From positions 2,480,001 to 2,544,000 of the forward strand of contig NZ_CP133888.1 in NCBI RefSeq assembly GCF_041228405.1: DNA of 64,000 nt, read 5' to 3'. A program made the translations under genes and the position numbers. This document shows, in pieces, positions 58,089 to 64,000 of the stretch (position 1 is its first letter; each line of letters starts with the position of its first letter). The DNA is from Salinilacustrithrix flava. Its GTDB lineage: Bacteria; Actinomycetota; Acidimicrobiia; Acidimicrobiales; Salinilacustritrichaceae. The notes below the pieces were generated by a model that searched no databases, was not told the DNA's origin, and worked only from the letters and a program-made list of their open reading frames with translations.

Positions 58089-59624
58089 GTGGACGGCGGA
58101 CGGCGCGAACCAGGTGGACCCGGCGCGCACCTCGACGAGCTGAGCATCGACGCGCCCGGAGCCGACGAGGTCGCGGTGATGCCGTGGTCGCTGCTGCTGC
58201 GCCAGCGGGTCCACGACCGGGCCAGCCGGTCCTCGAAGTACCCGTGGCTGGTGCTCACGACGGTGCTGCTCGGCCTGTTCAGCGTCGGCTTCACCATCAC
58301 GATCCTGTCGGTGTCGATCCCCCGCATCGCCGGCGACCTGGGTTCCGACGAGTCGACCCTGACCTGGCTGGTCACGGGGCCGATCCTGGCCTTCGCCATC
58401 TTCGGCCCGAGCGCCGGCAAGCTCGGCGACCTGCGGGGGCACCGCCGCGTCTACGCGTGGTCGATGGTGGCCGTCATCGTCTTCGCCGCCCTCACCGCGG
58501 TGGCGTGGGACGCCCCGTCGCTGCTCGCCTTCCGCATCCTCGGGGCTGCCACCGGCGCTGCGGTGGGACCGACGTCGCTCGCGCTGATCAACCGGCTCTT
58601 CCCCAAGGAGCGCCGGGCCCAGGCGATGGGCTACTGGACCATGGTCGGCGCCGGCGGCCCGGTCGTCGGCGTCGTCGCCGGCGGGCCGATCGTGGAGGCG
58701 TTCGGCTGGCGCTGGATCTTCGCCGGGCAGGTGCCCCTCACCATCGCTGCCCTCGTCCTCGCCCTCGTCGTGCTGCCCGAGACGGACAAGATCCCCTCGG
58801 CTCGCTTCGACCTGGCCGGCGCCGGCACGCTGGCCGCCGCCGCGACCGCCTTCCTCCTCGCCGTCAACCGGGGCCCGGTCGTCGGCTGGACCTCGCCGAT
58901 GGTGCTCGGCGCGTTCGCCCTCACGCCGGTGGTGCTGTGGCTGTTCGTCCGGGTCGAGTCGCGAGCTGCGGCCCCGCTGCTGCCGCTGGAGTACCTGCGC
59001 CGCCGCAACTTCTCGATCCCGATCCTCACCCAGGTCTTCACGAACTTCGCCTACATGGGCGGGTTCATCATCACGCCGCTGTTCCTGCAGGACATCTTCG
59101 GCTACGGCGAGGCCAAGACCGGGTCGCTGCTCATCGCCCGTCCGCTCGCCTTCGCCGTCGCCGGCCCCGTGATGGGCTACCTCGCGGCCCGCACGGGTGA
59201 GCGCTTCGCCGCCGTCGGCGGTGCTGTGGCCGTGCTCGCCTCGATGTTCGGCATGGCCTCGCTCGGCGCCGGGTCGTCCGACCTGCTCGTCGTCGGCTTC
59301 CTCGGCCTCTCTGGCATCGGCCTCGGCATGTCGGCCCCCGCCCTGGTGGCGGCCATCGCCAACGCGGTCGACGACGACGACCTCGGCGTGGTCGGCGCCA
59401 CCCAGCAGATGATGACCCAGTTCGGCGTGGTCGTCGGGATCCAGGTCATGCAGTCGACCCAGGCAGCCCGCGCCGGCGCGGTCGGCGCCGAGGCCTCCTA
59501 CGGCGAGGCCTACCTGGTCGGCGCGGCCGCAGCCGCCCTGGGCCTGGCCTTCGCCTTCTTCGTCCGCAGCTCGGTCGTGCGCGCCCCGAGACGGGTGCCG
59601 GCGAGGCGGGCGCTGGCCGCATGA
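58089..59624 (+). CDS. MFS transporter (DHA2/EmrB-QacA type)
   Basis: A 511-residue drug:proton antiporter-like exporter with about 14 hydrophobic segments. A 45-residue charged cytoplasmic N-terminus precedes the first helix (VLTTVLLGLFSVGFTITILSVSIPRIAGDLG). Loop motif GKLGDLRGHRRVYAWSM and the motif C-like GAGGPVVGVVAGGPIVEAFGWRWIF are typical of the DHA2 group. GTG 58089 is chosen because TAGCGT lies 7 nt upstream; an in-frame GTG at 58071 would fall within the promoter. A TetR operator covers the -35 region, so it is probably repressed by the TetR encoded 2 kb away. It ends in a perfect palindrome. Confidence 0.88.
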   Translation: MDGGRREPGGPGAHLDELSIDAPGADEVAVMPWSLLLRQRVHDRASRSSKYPWLVLTTVLLGLFSVGFTITILSVSIPRIAGDLGSDESTLTWLVTGPILAFAIFGPSAGKLGDLRGHRRVYAWSMVAVIVFAALTAVAWDAPSLLAFRILGAATGAAVGPTSLALINRLFPKERRAQAMGYWTMVGAGGPVVGVVAGGPIVEAFGWRWIFAGQVPLTIAALVLALVVLPETDKIPSARFDLAGAGTLAAAATAFLLAVNRGPVVGWTSPMVLGAFALTPVVLWLFVRVESRAAAPLLPLEYLRRRNFSIPILTQVFTNFAYMGGFIITPLFLQDIFGYGEAKTGSLLIARPLAFAVAGPVMGYLAARTGERFAAVGGAVAVLASMFGMASLGAGSSDLLVVGFLGLSGIGLGMSAPALVAAIANAVDDDDLGVVGATQQMMTQFGVVVGIQVMQSTQAARAGAVGAEASYGEAYLVGAAAAALGLAFAFFVRSSVVRAPRRVPARRALAA

Positions 59625-59674
59625 GGAAATCCCGTGGATCGTGACCACGGGTGGTCACGATCCACGGGATTTCC
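59625..59674. terminator. Perfect bidirectional palindrome, family C copy 2
   Basis: The 24-nt arms 59625-59648 and 59651-59674 are exact reverse complements around a 2-nt loop. The palindrome starts directly after the MFS stop codon and ends 4 bp before the stop of the convergent SCP2 gene. It begins GGAAATCCC and ends GGGATTTCC, so each strand has a short T-run at the stem's 3' end. It is related to 29410-29456. Confidence 0.8.
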
Positions 59675-59678
59675 GTTC

Positions 59679-60086
59679 TCAGGCCGTCATCTCAGCGATC
59701 TTGGTCGCCATCTCGACCTGGGCCGGGTCGGGCTGGACGGTCTGCATGGCCATCATCTTGGTCATGTCGCCCTGGACCTTGATCTTGCCGGCCATGAAGG
59801 CCTGCATGCTGGCCTGCTGGTCCTGGTCGATGAAGATCGCCTTGGCGGTGGCGTAGTCGACGGTGACCGTGAGGTCGGCGCTGTCGAGGTGGCCCATGTC
59901 GAGGGTCATCTCACCGTCGGTGGTGTCGATGTGGGCGTCCATGGTGCTCTCGTCGAAGGGGACCTCGGTGATGACGACGTTCATCTTCATCGGGGGCGGG
60001 GAGGTGGTGGACGTCCCGGCGTAGTCCTCACGGATGGCCTGGGCCGCCGCGATCCACTCCTCCGACAGGAACTCGTGCTTCGACAT
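59679..60086 (-). CDS. SCP2 sterol-binding-domain-like protein
   Basis: A 135-residue protein resembling single-domain SCP2/sterol-carrier-like lipid-binding proteins. It opens HEFLSEEWIAAAQAIREDY, common in actinobacterial members, and ends with the hydrophobic segment FIDQDQQASMQAFMAGKIKVQGDMTKMMAMQ, where the MAGKIKVQGDMTKMM motif is diagnostic. It starts at ATG 60086, 16 bp after the tetR stop on the same strand, so the two form an operon under the TetR operator. It likely carries acyl or sterol ligands in the cytoplasm. Confidence 0.87.
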   Translation of the reverse strand: MSKHEFLSEEWIAAAQAIREDYAGTSTTSPPPMKMNVVITEVPFDESTMDAHIDTTDGEMTLDMGHLDSADLTVTVDYATAKAIFIDQDQQASMQAFMAGKIKVQGDMTKMMAMQTVQPDPAQVEMATKIAEMTA

Positions 60087-60102
60087 GCCCGGAATGTACT
60101 GG

Positions 60103-60771
60103 CTACTCGACCAGGGCAGCCGCAGCGGCGGCGTCGTCCGCGGCGAGCACCTTCACGACCGAGCGGGCCACGAAGCGGGACAGGTCCTCGATGCCGACGT
60201 TGGTGCGTCCGGTGCGGTGGTAGTGGCTGTAGTAGCCGACGGTGCCGACCACCGCGAGGGCGAGCAGGTCGGGCTCCTCGTCGACGATCACCCCGGCGTC
60301 TTGGCCCCGCAGGATGATGGTGCGCACGTCGCTGATGTGCTGGGCCGTGCCCTTGCGACGGGACTCCTCGGTGACCGCCCCGGTCTCCACCTCGAGCAGC
60401 GAGAAGAAGTGGGCGTTCTCGGCCATGAACTGCACGCTCGCCTGCGCGCCCTGGCGGATCTGGCGCAGGGGGTCGGCCTCGGGGTCGATGGCCGAGGCCT
60501 GGTGCTTGCGCAACCGCAGGCGGATGTCGGCGGCGACCTCGGCGAAGAGGGCTTCTTTGTTCTCGAAGTACCAGTAGAAGAGGCCCTTGGCCACCCCGGC
60601 GGCGTCGACGATGTCCTTGATGCGGGTCTCGGCGAAGCCCCGCTCGGTGAACAGCTGGGCGGCGCAGTCCACCAGCTGCTGCTTGCGCTCGCGGCCCTGG
60701 GTCGTCAGCTGGCGATCCGGGTCGGCGGGCGAGGTGGTGCTCGGGCGCGCAGCGGCGGTCGACTCGGGCAC
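60103..60771 (-). CDS. TetR-family transcriptional regulator
   Basis: A 222-residue repressor. After about 25 disordered residues the DNA-binding domain reads KQQLVDCAAQLFTERGFAETRIKDIVDAAGVAKGLFYWYFENKEALFAEVAADI (about residues 33-86), a textbook TetR helix-turn-helix. The C-terminal ligand domain (about 90-215) includes AENAHFFSLLEVETG. I choose GTG 60771; a TTG further upstream would lie within the operator. A perfect palindrome, TTGACC-N4-GGTCAA, sits 20 bp upstream and recurs at the MFS promoter, so it should regulate itself, SCP2, MFS and probably the ferredoxin. Confidence 0.9.
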   Translation of the reverse strand: MPESTAAARPSTTSPADPDRQLTTQGRERKQQLVDCAAQLFTERGFAETRIKDIVDAAGVAKGLFYWYFENKEALFAEVAADIRLRLRKHQASAIDPEADPLRQIRQGAQASVQFMAENAHFFSLLEVETGAVTEESRRKGTAQHISDVRTIILRGQDAGVIVDEEPDLLALAVVGTVGYYSHYHRTGRTNVGIEDLSRFVARSVVKVLAADDAAAAAALVE

Positions 60772-60790
60772 CCGCAGAGTGTCCCGCCCC

Positions 60791-60808
60791 CTTGACCGCC
60801 AGGTCAAG
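60791..60808. promoter_or_regulatory. TetR operator between tetR and the ferredoxin gene
   Basis: CTTGACC-GCCA-GGTCAAG is a perfect palindrome with the same 7-bp arms and 4-bp spacer length as 58054-58071. It lies 20 bp from the tetR GTG and overlaps the expected -35 of the ferredoxin promoter (TACCGT at 60830-60835). Confidence 0.75.
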
Positions 60809-60829
60809 CACCGGTCCGGGGACCGGTGC
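60808..60829. promoter_or_regulatory. Second palindrome in the ferredoxin promoter
   Basis: GCACCGGTCC and GGACCGGTGC are perfect 10-bp arms around a GG spacer. The site directly follows the TetR operator and ends at the base before the -10 hexamer TACCGT of the ferredoxin gene. This is where a second repressor site, or a hairpin-forming spacer, could act. Confidence 0.5.
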
Positions 60830-60844
60830 TACCGTCGCCGGGCG

Positions 60845-61165
60845 ATGGAGGGGACCGTCAGCAGCGCCAGCACCCGGGCCGACCGGATGGCCAACCGCGA
60901 GCGGAACCCCAAGTGGCTGAACCCGGCCCTGCACATCGACATGTCGATCTGCATCAACTGCGACACCTGCATCCGGCACTGCCCCCCGCACTTCGGCGCG
61001 ATCTTCAACCACGGGATGGACGTGGTCATCATCCCCGAGCTGTGCTCGGGTTGCCTGAAGTGCGTCGATCCCTGCCCGGTGGACTGCATCCACCCGGTCG
61101 AGGACGGCATGGAGACCCCGCTCGACTGGTGGGACGCCCCCCTGGAAGACGACCCGTACAAATAG
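60845..61165 (+). CDS. Ferredoxin-like 4Fe-4S protein
   Basis: A 106-residue protein with two Cys clusters: CINCDTCIRHCPPH (about residues 41-54), and CSGCLKCVDPCPVDCIHP (about 71-88). Each is CxxCxxCxxxCP-like, so two 4Fe-4S clusters are expected. It is acidic at the C-terminus (DWWDAPLEDDPYK). It should be a soluble electron carrier for an oxidoreductase or reductase partner not obvious in the window. ATG 60845 lies 9 nt after TACCGT; an internal ATG (MANRERNPKWLNP) is an alternative start. A TetR operator lies upstream. Confidence 0.85.
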   Translation: MEGTVSSASTRADRMANRERNPKWLNPALHIDMSICINCDTCIRHCPPHFGAIFNHGMDVVIIPELCSGCLKCVDPCPVDCIHPVEDGMETPLDWWDAPLEDDPYK

Positions 61166-61185
61166 TCGAACAGCGTCGCCGCTTC

Positions 61186-61202
61186 CGGTTCCGCCGGAAC
61201 CG
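61186..61202 (+). terminator. Hairpin after the ferredoxin gene
   Basis: CGGTTCC and GGAACCG form 7-bp arms around a 3-nt loop, 20 bp after the ferredoxin stop. It has no T-tract, so termination strength is uncertain. Confidence 0.45.
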
Positions 61203-61220
61203 CTGAGAAGGTCGTTGCCG

Positions 61221-61237
61221 GAATCTGCTTCAGATTC
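61221..61237. terminator. Second hairpin upstream of the pilus locus
   Basis: GAATCTG and CAGATTC form 7-bp arms around CTT. It lies in the 127-bp gap between the ferredoxin and cpaB-like genes, which holds no gene I can see. It may be part of a double terminator or lie in the cpaB leader. Confidence 0.4.
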
Positions 61238-61292
61238 TGCTCGGGCGGCCGATGACTTCTGAGGAGCAGCCCCGCGAACCTCGGGAGAGAAC

Positions 61293-62090
61293 GTGAAGAA
61301 GAAGCGCGCAAGTCTCATCGGTGCCGTCCTGTTGGTGGCCCTGGGCACCTTCGCCCTGGTGAAGTACGTGAGCACCGCAGAGGACCGGGCGCTGGCGGGC
61401 GAGGAGCTGGTGGACGTGCTCGTCCTCGACGCTTCCGTGCCCGCCGGCACCGCGGCCAACGAGCTGCAGCAGTACCTGCGGGTCGAAGCGGTGCCGGTGA
61501 AGGTGCAGACCGGCGGTGCGCTGGCCAGCCTGAGCGAGGCCGACGGCATGGTCACCGCCGTCGACCTGGTCGAGGGCGAGCAGCTGACCGCCAGCCGGCT
61601 GGTCGACGCCACCGAGTTCAACGCCCTCCAGGCCCGCGTCGGCCGGGGTGGCGGCACCGTGGCGGTGCCCGAGGGCCTGCTCGAGATCACCATCCCCCTC
61701 GACCCGATCCGGGCCGTCGGCGGCACGGTGCGACCGGGCGACCTCGTCGGCCTCATCGCCTCCTTCGACCAGTTCCAGAGCGACGGCGCCGTCGGCCCCG
61801 ACGGCCAGCCCGTCGCCGGCGAGAACGTGTCGGGCTTCCTGCTGCACAAGCTGCTCGTGACCAACGTCCAGGGCGCCCCGGTGCCCGAGGCCGCCGCCCA
61901 GGGGGCGACCACGGACAACCGTGCGCCCACCCCGGTGGGACAGCTGTACGTGACGCTGGCCCTCGACGCCGCCGCCGCCGAGCGGGTCGTCTACGCCTCG
62001 AAGAACGGCGACATCTGGCTGGCCATCGAGCCCGCCGACGCCGACGAATCGGGCACCGCGGTGCAGACCGCCGACCGGATCTTCGGCTGA
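61293..62090 (+). CDS. cpaB: CpaB/RcpC-like Flp pilus assembly protein (SAF domain)
   Basis: A 265-residue protein. An N-terminal signal anchor (about residues 6-25, SLIGAVLLVALGTFALVKYV) is followed by a SAF-type domain (VLVLDASVPAGTAANELQQYLRVEAVPV, then LVEGEQLTASRLV) and a RcpC/CpaB C-terminal part (LEITIPLDPIRAVGGTVRPGDLVGLIASF, YVTLALDAAAAERVVYASKNGDIWLAI). CpaB acts at the outer face of tad/Flp pilus machines. It starts at GTG 61293 with a GGGAGAG SD and is 1 bp from the next gene. It opens the tad locus. Confidence 0.85.
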   Translation: MKKKRASLIGAVLLVALGTFALVKYVSTAEDRALAGEELVDVLVLDASVPAGTAANELQQYLRVEAVPVKVQTGGALASLSEADGMVTAVDLVEGEQLTASRLVDATEFNALQARVGRGGGTVAVPEGLLEITIPLDPIRAVGGTVRPGDLVGLIASFDQFQSDGAVGPDGQPVAGENVSGFLLHKLLVTNVQGAPVPEAAAQGATTDNRAPTPVGQLYVTLALDAAAAERVVYASKNGDIWLAIEPADADESGTAVQTADRIFG

Positions 62091-62091
62091 G

Positions 62092-62919
62092 ATGGGAGCC
62101 ACGACGTTGACCTCACCACCTGAGGAGGTGGCGGCCGACCCCAGCCGGATCATCACGATCCTGTCGCCCAAGGGCGGCGCCGGGAAGACGTCGTCGGCCA
62201 CCAACCTCGCCGTGGGCCTGGCCAAGCGGTACCCCCGCGAGGTGGTCCTGGTGGACCTCGACCTCCAGTTCGGCGACGTGGCGTCCAACATGCGCCTCCA
62301 GCCGACCTCCACGATCATCGACCTGGCCCGGGCCTGGCCGGTGGACAGCGCCCAGGTGAAGCTGGCCCTCACCAGCCACTCCTCGGGCCTCTACACCCTG
62401 TGCGCCCCGCTCAGCCCGGCCGAGGCCGACGAGATCACCGCCGACCACGTCACCGGCGTGCTCCGCGCGCTGCACCGCTCGTTCCGGTACGTGGTCGTCG
62501 ACACCGACCCGGGCCTGAGCGAGCGGGTGCTGTCGGCGCTCGACGTCTCGACCGACATGGTGATGATCTGCTCGACCGAGGTCCCCTCCATCCGGGGCCT
62601 GAAGAAGGCCCTCGAGGCCCTCGACGTGGTCGGGCTCACCAGCGCCCGGCGGGTGCTGGTCCTGAACCGCAGCAACGCCAAGGTCGGGGTCGACATCGGC
62701 CAGCTCGAGCGCACCATCGGCCGGCCGGTCGACGTGCGGGTGCCGAGCTCGATCGACATGGTGCTGGCCACCAACGACGGCATCCCCGTCATGGAGTCCG
62801 GCCGCAACCCGGAGCTGGTCCGGGCCTTCGAGCACCTCGTCGAGCAGTTCGTCACCGACGACGGCAAGGACCACCACGGCGGCAAGCCCGCCTCGCGCCT
62901 GTTCAAGCGGAAGGGCTGA
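62092..62919 (+). CDS. cpaE: CpaE/TadZ-like ParA-family ATPase
   Basis: A 275-residue MinD/ParA ATPase. The deviant Walker A is SPKGGAGKTSSATNLAVGLA (about residues 25-44), Walker A' is VVLVDLDLQFGDVASNMRLQP and Walker B is VVVDTDPGLSERVLSALDVSTDMVMI. The ending KLVEQF/ASRLFKRK region is typical of CpaE. It lacks the long N-terminal receiver-like domain of full CpaE. TadZ/CpaE proteins position the pilus machine at a cell pole. It starts at ATG 62092 and is followed 2 bp later by cpaF. Confidence 0.88.
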   Translation: MGATTLTSPPEEVAADPSRIITILSPKGGAGKTSSATNLAVGLAKRYPREVVLVDLDLQFGDVASNMRLQPTSTIIDLARAWPVDSAQVKLALTSHSSGLYTLCAPLSPAEADEITADHVTGVLRALHRSFRYVVVDTDPGLSERVLSALDVSTDMVMICSTEVPSIRGLKKALEALDVVGLTSARRVLVLNRSNAKVGVDIGQLERTIGRPVDVRVPSSIDMVLATNDGIPVMESGRNPELVRAFEHLVEQFVTDDGKDHHGGKPASRLFKRKG

Positions 62920-62921
62920 TC

Positions 62922-64000
62922 ATGAAGCTGGGAGAGCGGGTCAGGGCCGCGACGGAGGGGGACTTCGAGCTCGACTTCCCCGAGCTGTCCTTCGAGGAGG
63001 TCACCGCCGACCACGCGTCCAACGTGGCGATGACCGCCGCGCTCATGGAGTCCGAGTCCTTCTCCGGGCTGCGCCAGAAGGTGCAGGACGCGCTGCTCCT
63101 CGCCCTCGGCAACCGGGTCGGTGAGCCCGACGTCGACGACGACGAGCTCAAGCGCATGGCCCGGGGCGAGATGGTCAAGGTCCTGGCCGCCGAGGACATC
63201 CCCCTCGCCGAGGACGAGCGCCAGCGCCTGGTCGACGTCATCGCCGCCGACCTGCTCGGCTACGGCCCGATCCAGCCCCTGCTCTCGGACGACTCGGTCT
63301 CCGAGATCATGGTGAACGGAACCCGCTCGATCTACATCGAGAAGGACGGCAAGCTCCAGGTCGCCTCGATCAACTTCAGCGACGAGGAGAGCCTGCGCAA
63401 GGTCATCAACCGCATCGTGGCCCCGCTCGGTCGTCGCATCGACGAGTCCTCACCGATGGTCGACGCCCGACTGCCCGACGGCTCCCGCGTCTGCGCGGTG
63501 ATCCCCCCGCTGGCGGTGGACGGCTCGTCGCTGACCATCCGCAAGTTCGCGGCCAAGAAGTTCACCGCCGAGGACCTCATCGAGAAGGGCTCGGCCTCGG
63601 TCGAGTCGCTCTACATGATCGCGGCGTGCGTCCACGCCAAGCTGAACATCCTCGTCAGCGGCGGCACCGGCTCGGGCAAGACGACCCTGCTCAACGTGCT
63701 GTCCAGCTTCATCCCCGACGGCGACCGCATCATCACGATCGAGGACGTCGTCGAGCTCCAGATGCGCCAGCAGCACGTCGTGCGCATGGAGACCCGCCCG
63801 GGCAACAGCGAGGGCAGGGGCGAGATCTCGATCCGCGACCTGGTCCGCACCGCCCTGCGCATGCGGCCCGACCGCATCGTCGTCGGTGAGTGCCGCGGCG
63901 GCGAGGCCCTCGACATGCTCCAGGCCATGAACACCGGCCACGCCGGTTCGCTGTCCACGCTGCACGCCAACACGCCCCGCGACGCCATGACCCGCCTCGA
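62922..64000 (+). CDS. cpaF: CpaF/TadA-like secretion ATPase (partial)
   Basis: The first 359 codons of a type II/IV secretion ATPase; the gene runs off the right edge. Residues about 70-130 hold the N-terminal domain ending LLGYGPIQPLLSDDSVSEIMVNG, the CpaF signature. Then come ARLPDGSRVCAVIPPLAVDG and Walker A SGGTGSGKTTLLN (about 246-258), the Asp box TIEDVVELQM, Walker B RTALRMRPDRIVVGECRGGEALDMLQAMNTGHAGSLSTLHAN, with the His box. It powers Flp pilus assembly. ATG 62922 lies 2 bp after cpaE. Confidence 0.93.
   Translation, partial: MKLGERVRAATEGDFELDFPELSFEEVTADHASNVAMTAALMESESFSGLRQKVQDALLLALGNRVGEPDVDDDELKRMARGEMVKVLAAEDIPLAEDERQRLVDVIAADLLGYGPIQPLLSDDSVSEIMVNGTRSIYIEKDGKLQVASINFSDEESLRKVINRIVAPLGRRIDESSPMVDARLPDGSRVCAVIPPLAVDGSSLTIRKFAAKKFTAEDLIEKGSASVESLYMIAACVHAKLNILVSGGTGSGKTTLLNVLSSFIPDGDRIITIEDVVELQMRQQHVVRMETRPGNSEGRGEISIRDLVRTALRMRPDRIVVGECRGGEALDMLQAMNTGHAGSLSTLHANTPRDAMTRL

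Noticed and set aside
60772..60807. TTG start for tetR at 60807
   Set aside because: The TTG lies inside the TTGACC operator; GTG 60771 is more plausible.

Overview
This 64 kb window comes from a very GC-rich chromosome. GTG starts, ATGA/GTGA gene overlaps, an RskA-type sigma/anti-sigma pair, the iscS-mnmA-(MetE-like)-ligA gene order and a queuosine-salvage gene all point to an actinobacterium. My best guess is the Acidimicrobiia (Iamia/Ilumatobacter-like); this is inference from gene content only. I see no rRNA, tRNA or CRISPR array. The window is chromosomal housekeeping DNA with two insertion sequences and several small palindromic repeats.

Layout. 1-8.8 kb: nucleoside salvage, with adenosine deaminase, then a minus-strand operon for a BMP-type lipoprotein, an ABC ATPase, two permeases, cytidine deaminase and thymidine phosphorylase. 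8.8-13.5 kb: a thiamine operon (thiN-thiB-thiP-thiQ) behind a clear TPP riboswitch. 13.5-15.5 kb: a copper-protein-like lipoprotein, an ECF sigma factor and an RskA-like anti-sigma, preceded by a candidate sigma-dependent promoter (TGAACC-N16-CGTAGT). 15.5-18.5 kb: a VOC protein, an enoyl-CoA hydratase, a hypothetical gene and an IS481-family element with an 8-bp target duplication. 18.6-24.6 kb: an ABC-F protein, a DrrABC-type exporter, an SRPBCC protein and a VOC protein. 24.6-26.5 kb: leuA behind a complete transcription attenuator with a Leu-rich leader peptide. 26.5-35 kb: queuosine salvage, PHP, YchF, RsmI, GalT and methyltransferases. 35-46 kb: a MoxR/DUF58/DUF4129/DUF4350 membrane cluster with SpoIIM and RDD genes and an MFS transporter fused to a cyclic-nucleotide-binding domain. 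46-54 kb: iscS, mnmA, an IS1182-family element, a membrane gene, a MetE-like gene and ligA. 54-57 kb: a PASTA Ser/Thr kinase and small membrane genes. 57-61 kb: an SDR, an MFS transporter, an SCP2-like protein, a TetR regulator and a ferredoxin; shared TTGACC-N4-GGTCAA palindromes tie the regulator to the MFS and ferredoxin promoters. 61.3 kb to the end: the start of a tad/Flp pilus locus (cpaB, cpaE, cpaF).

Regulation is the most informative layer. Besides the riboswitch and attenuator, many genes carry a TANNNT hexamer 6-10 nt before the start codon, which suggests widespread leaderless transcription. One divergent pair (SpoIIM/RDD) appears to use two -10 elements that overlap on opposite strands. 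Three families of small palindromes occur in intergenic gaps; one has compensatory base changes between its two copies. I did not find a clearly new defence or biosynthetic system. The best leads are the repeats, the TetR regulon, the MFS-cNMP fusion and the degenerate adenylate-forming protein leading the MoxR cluster.
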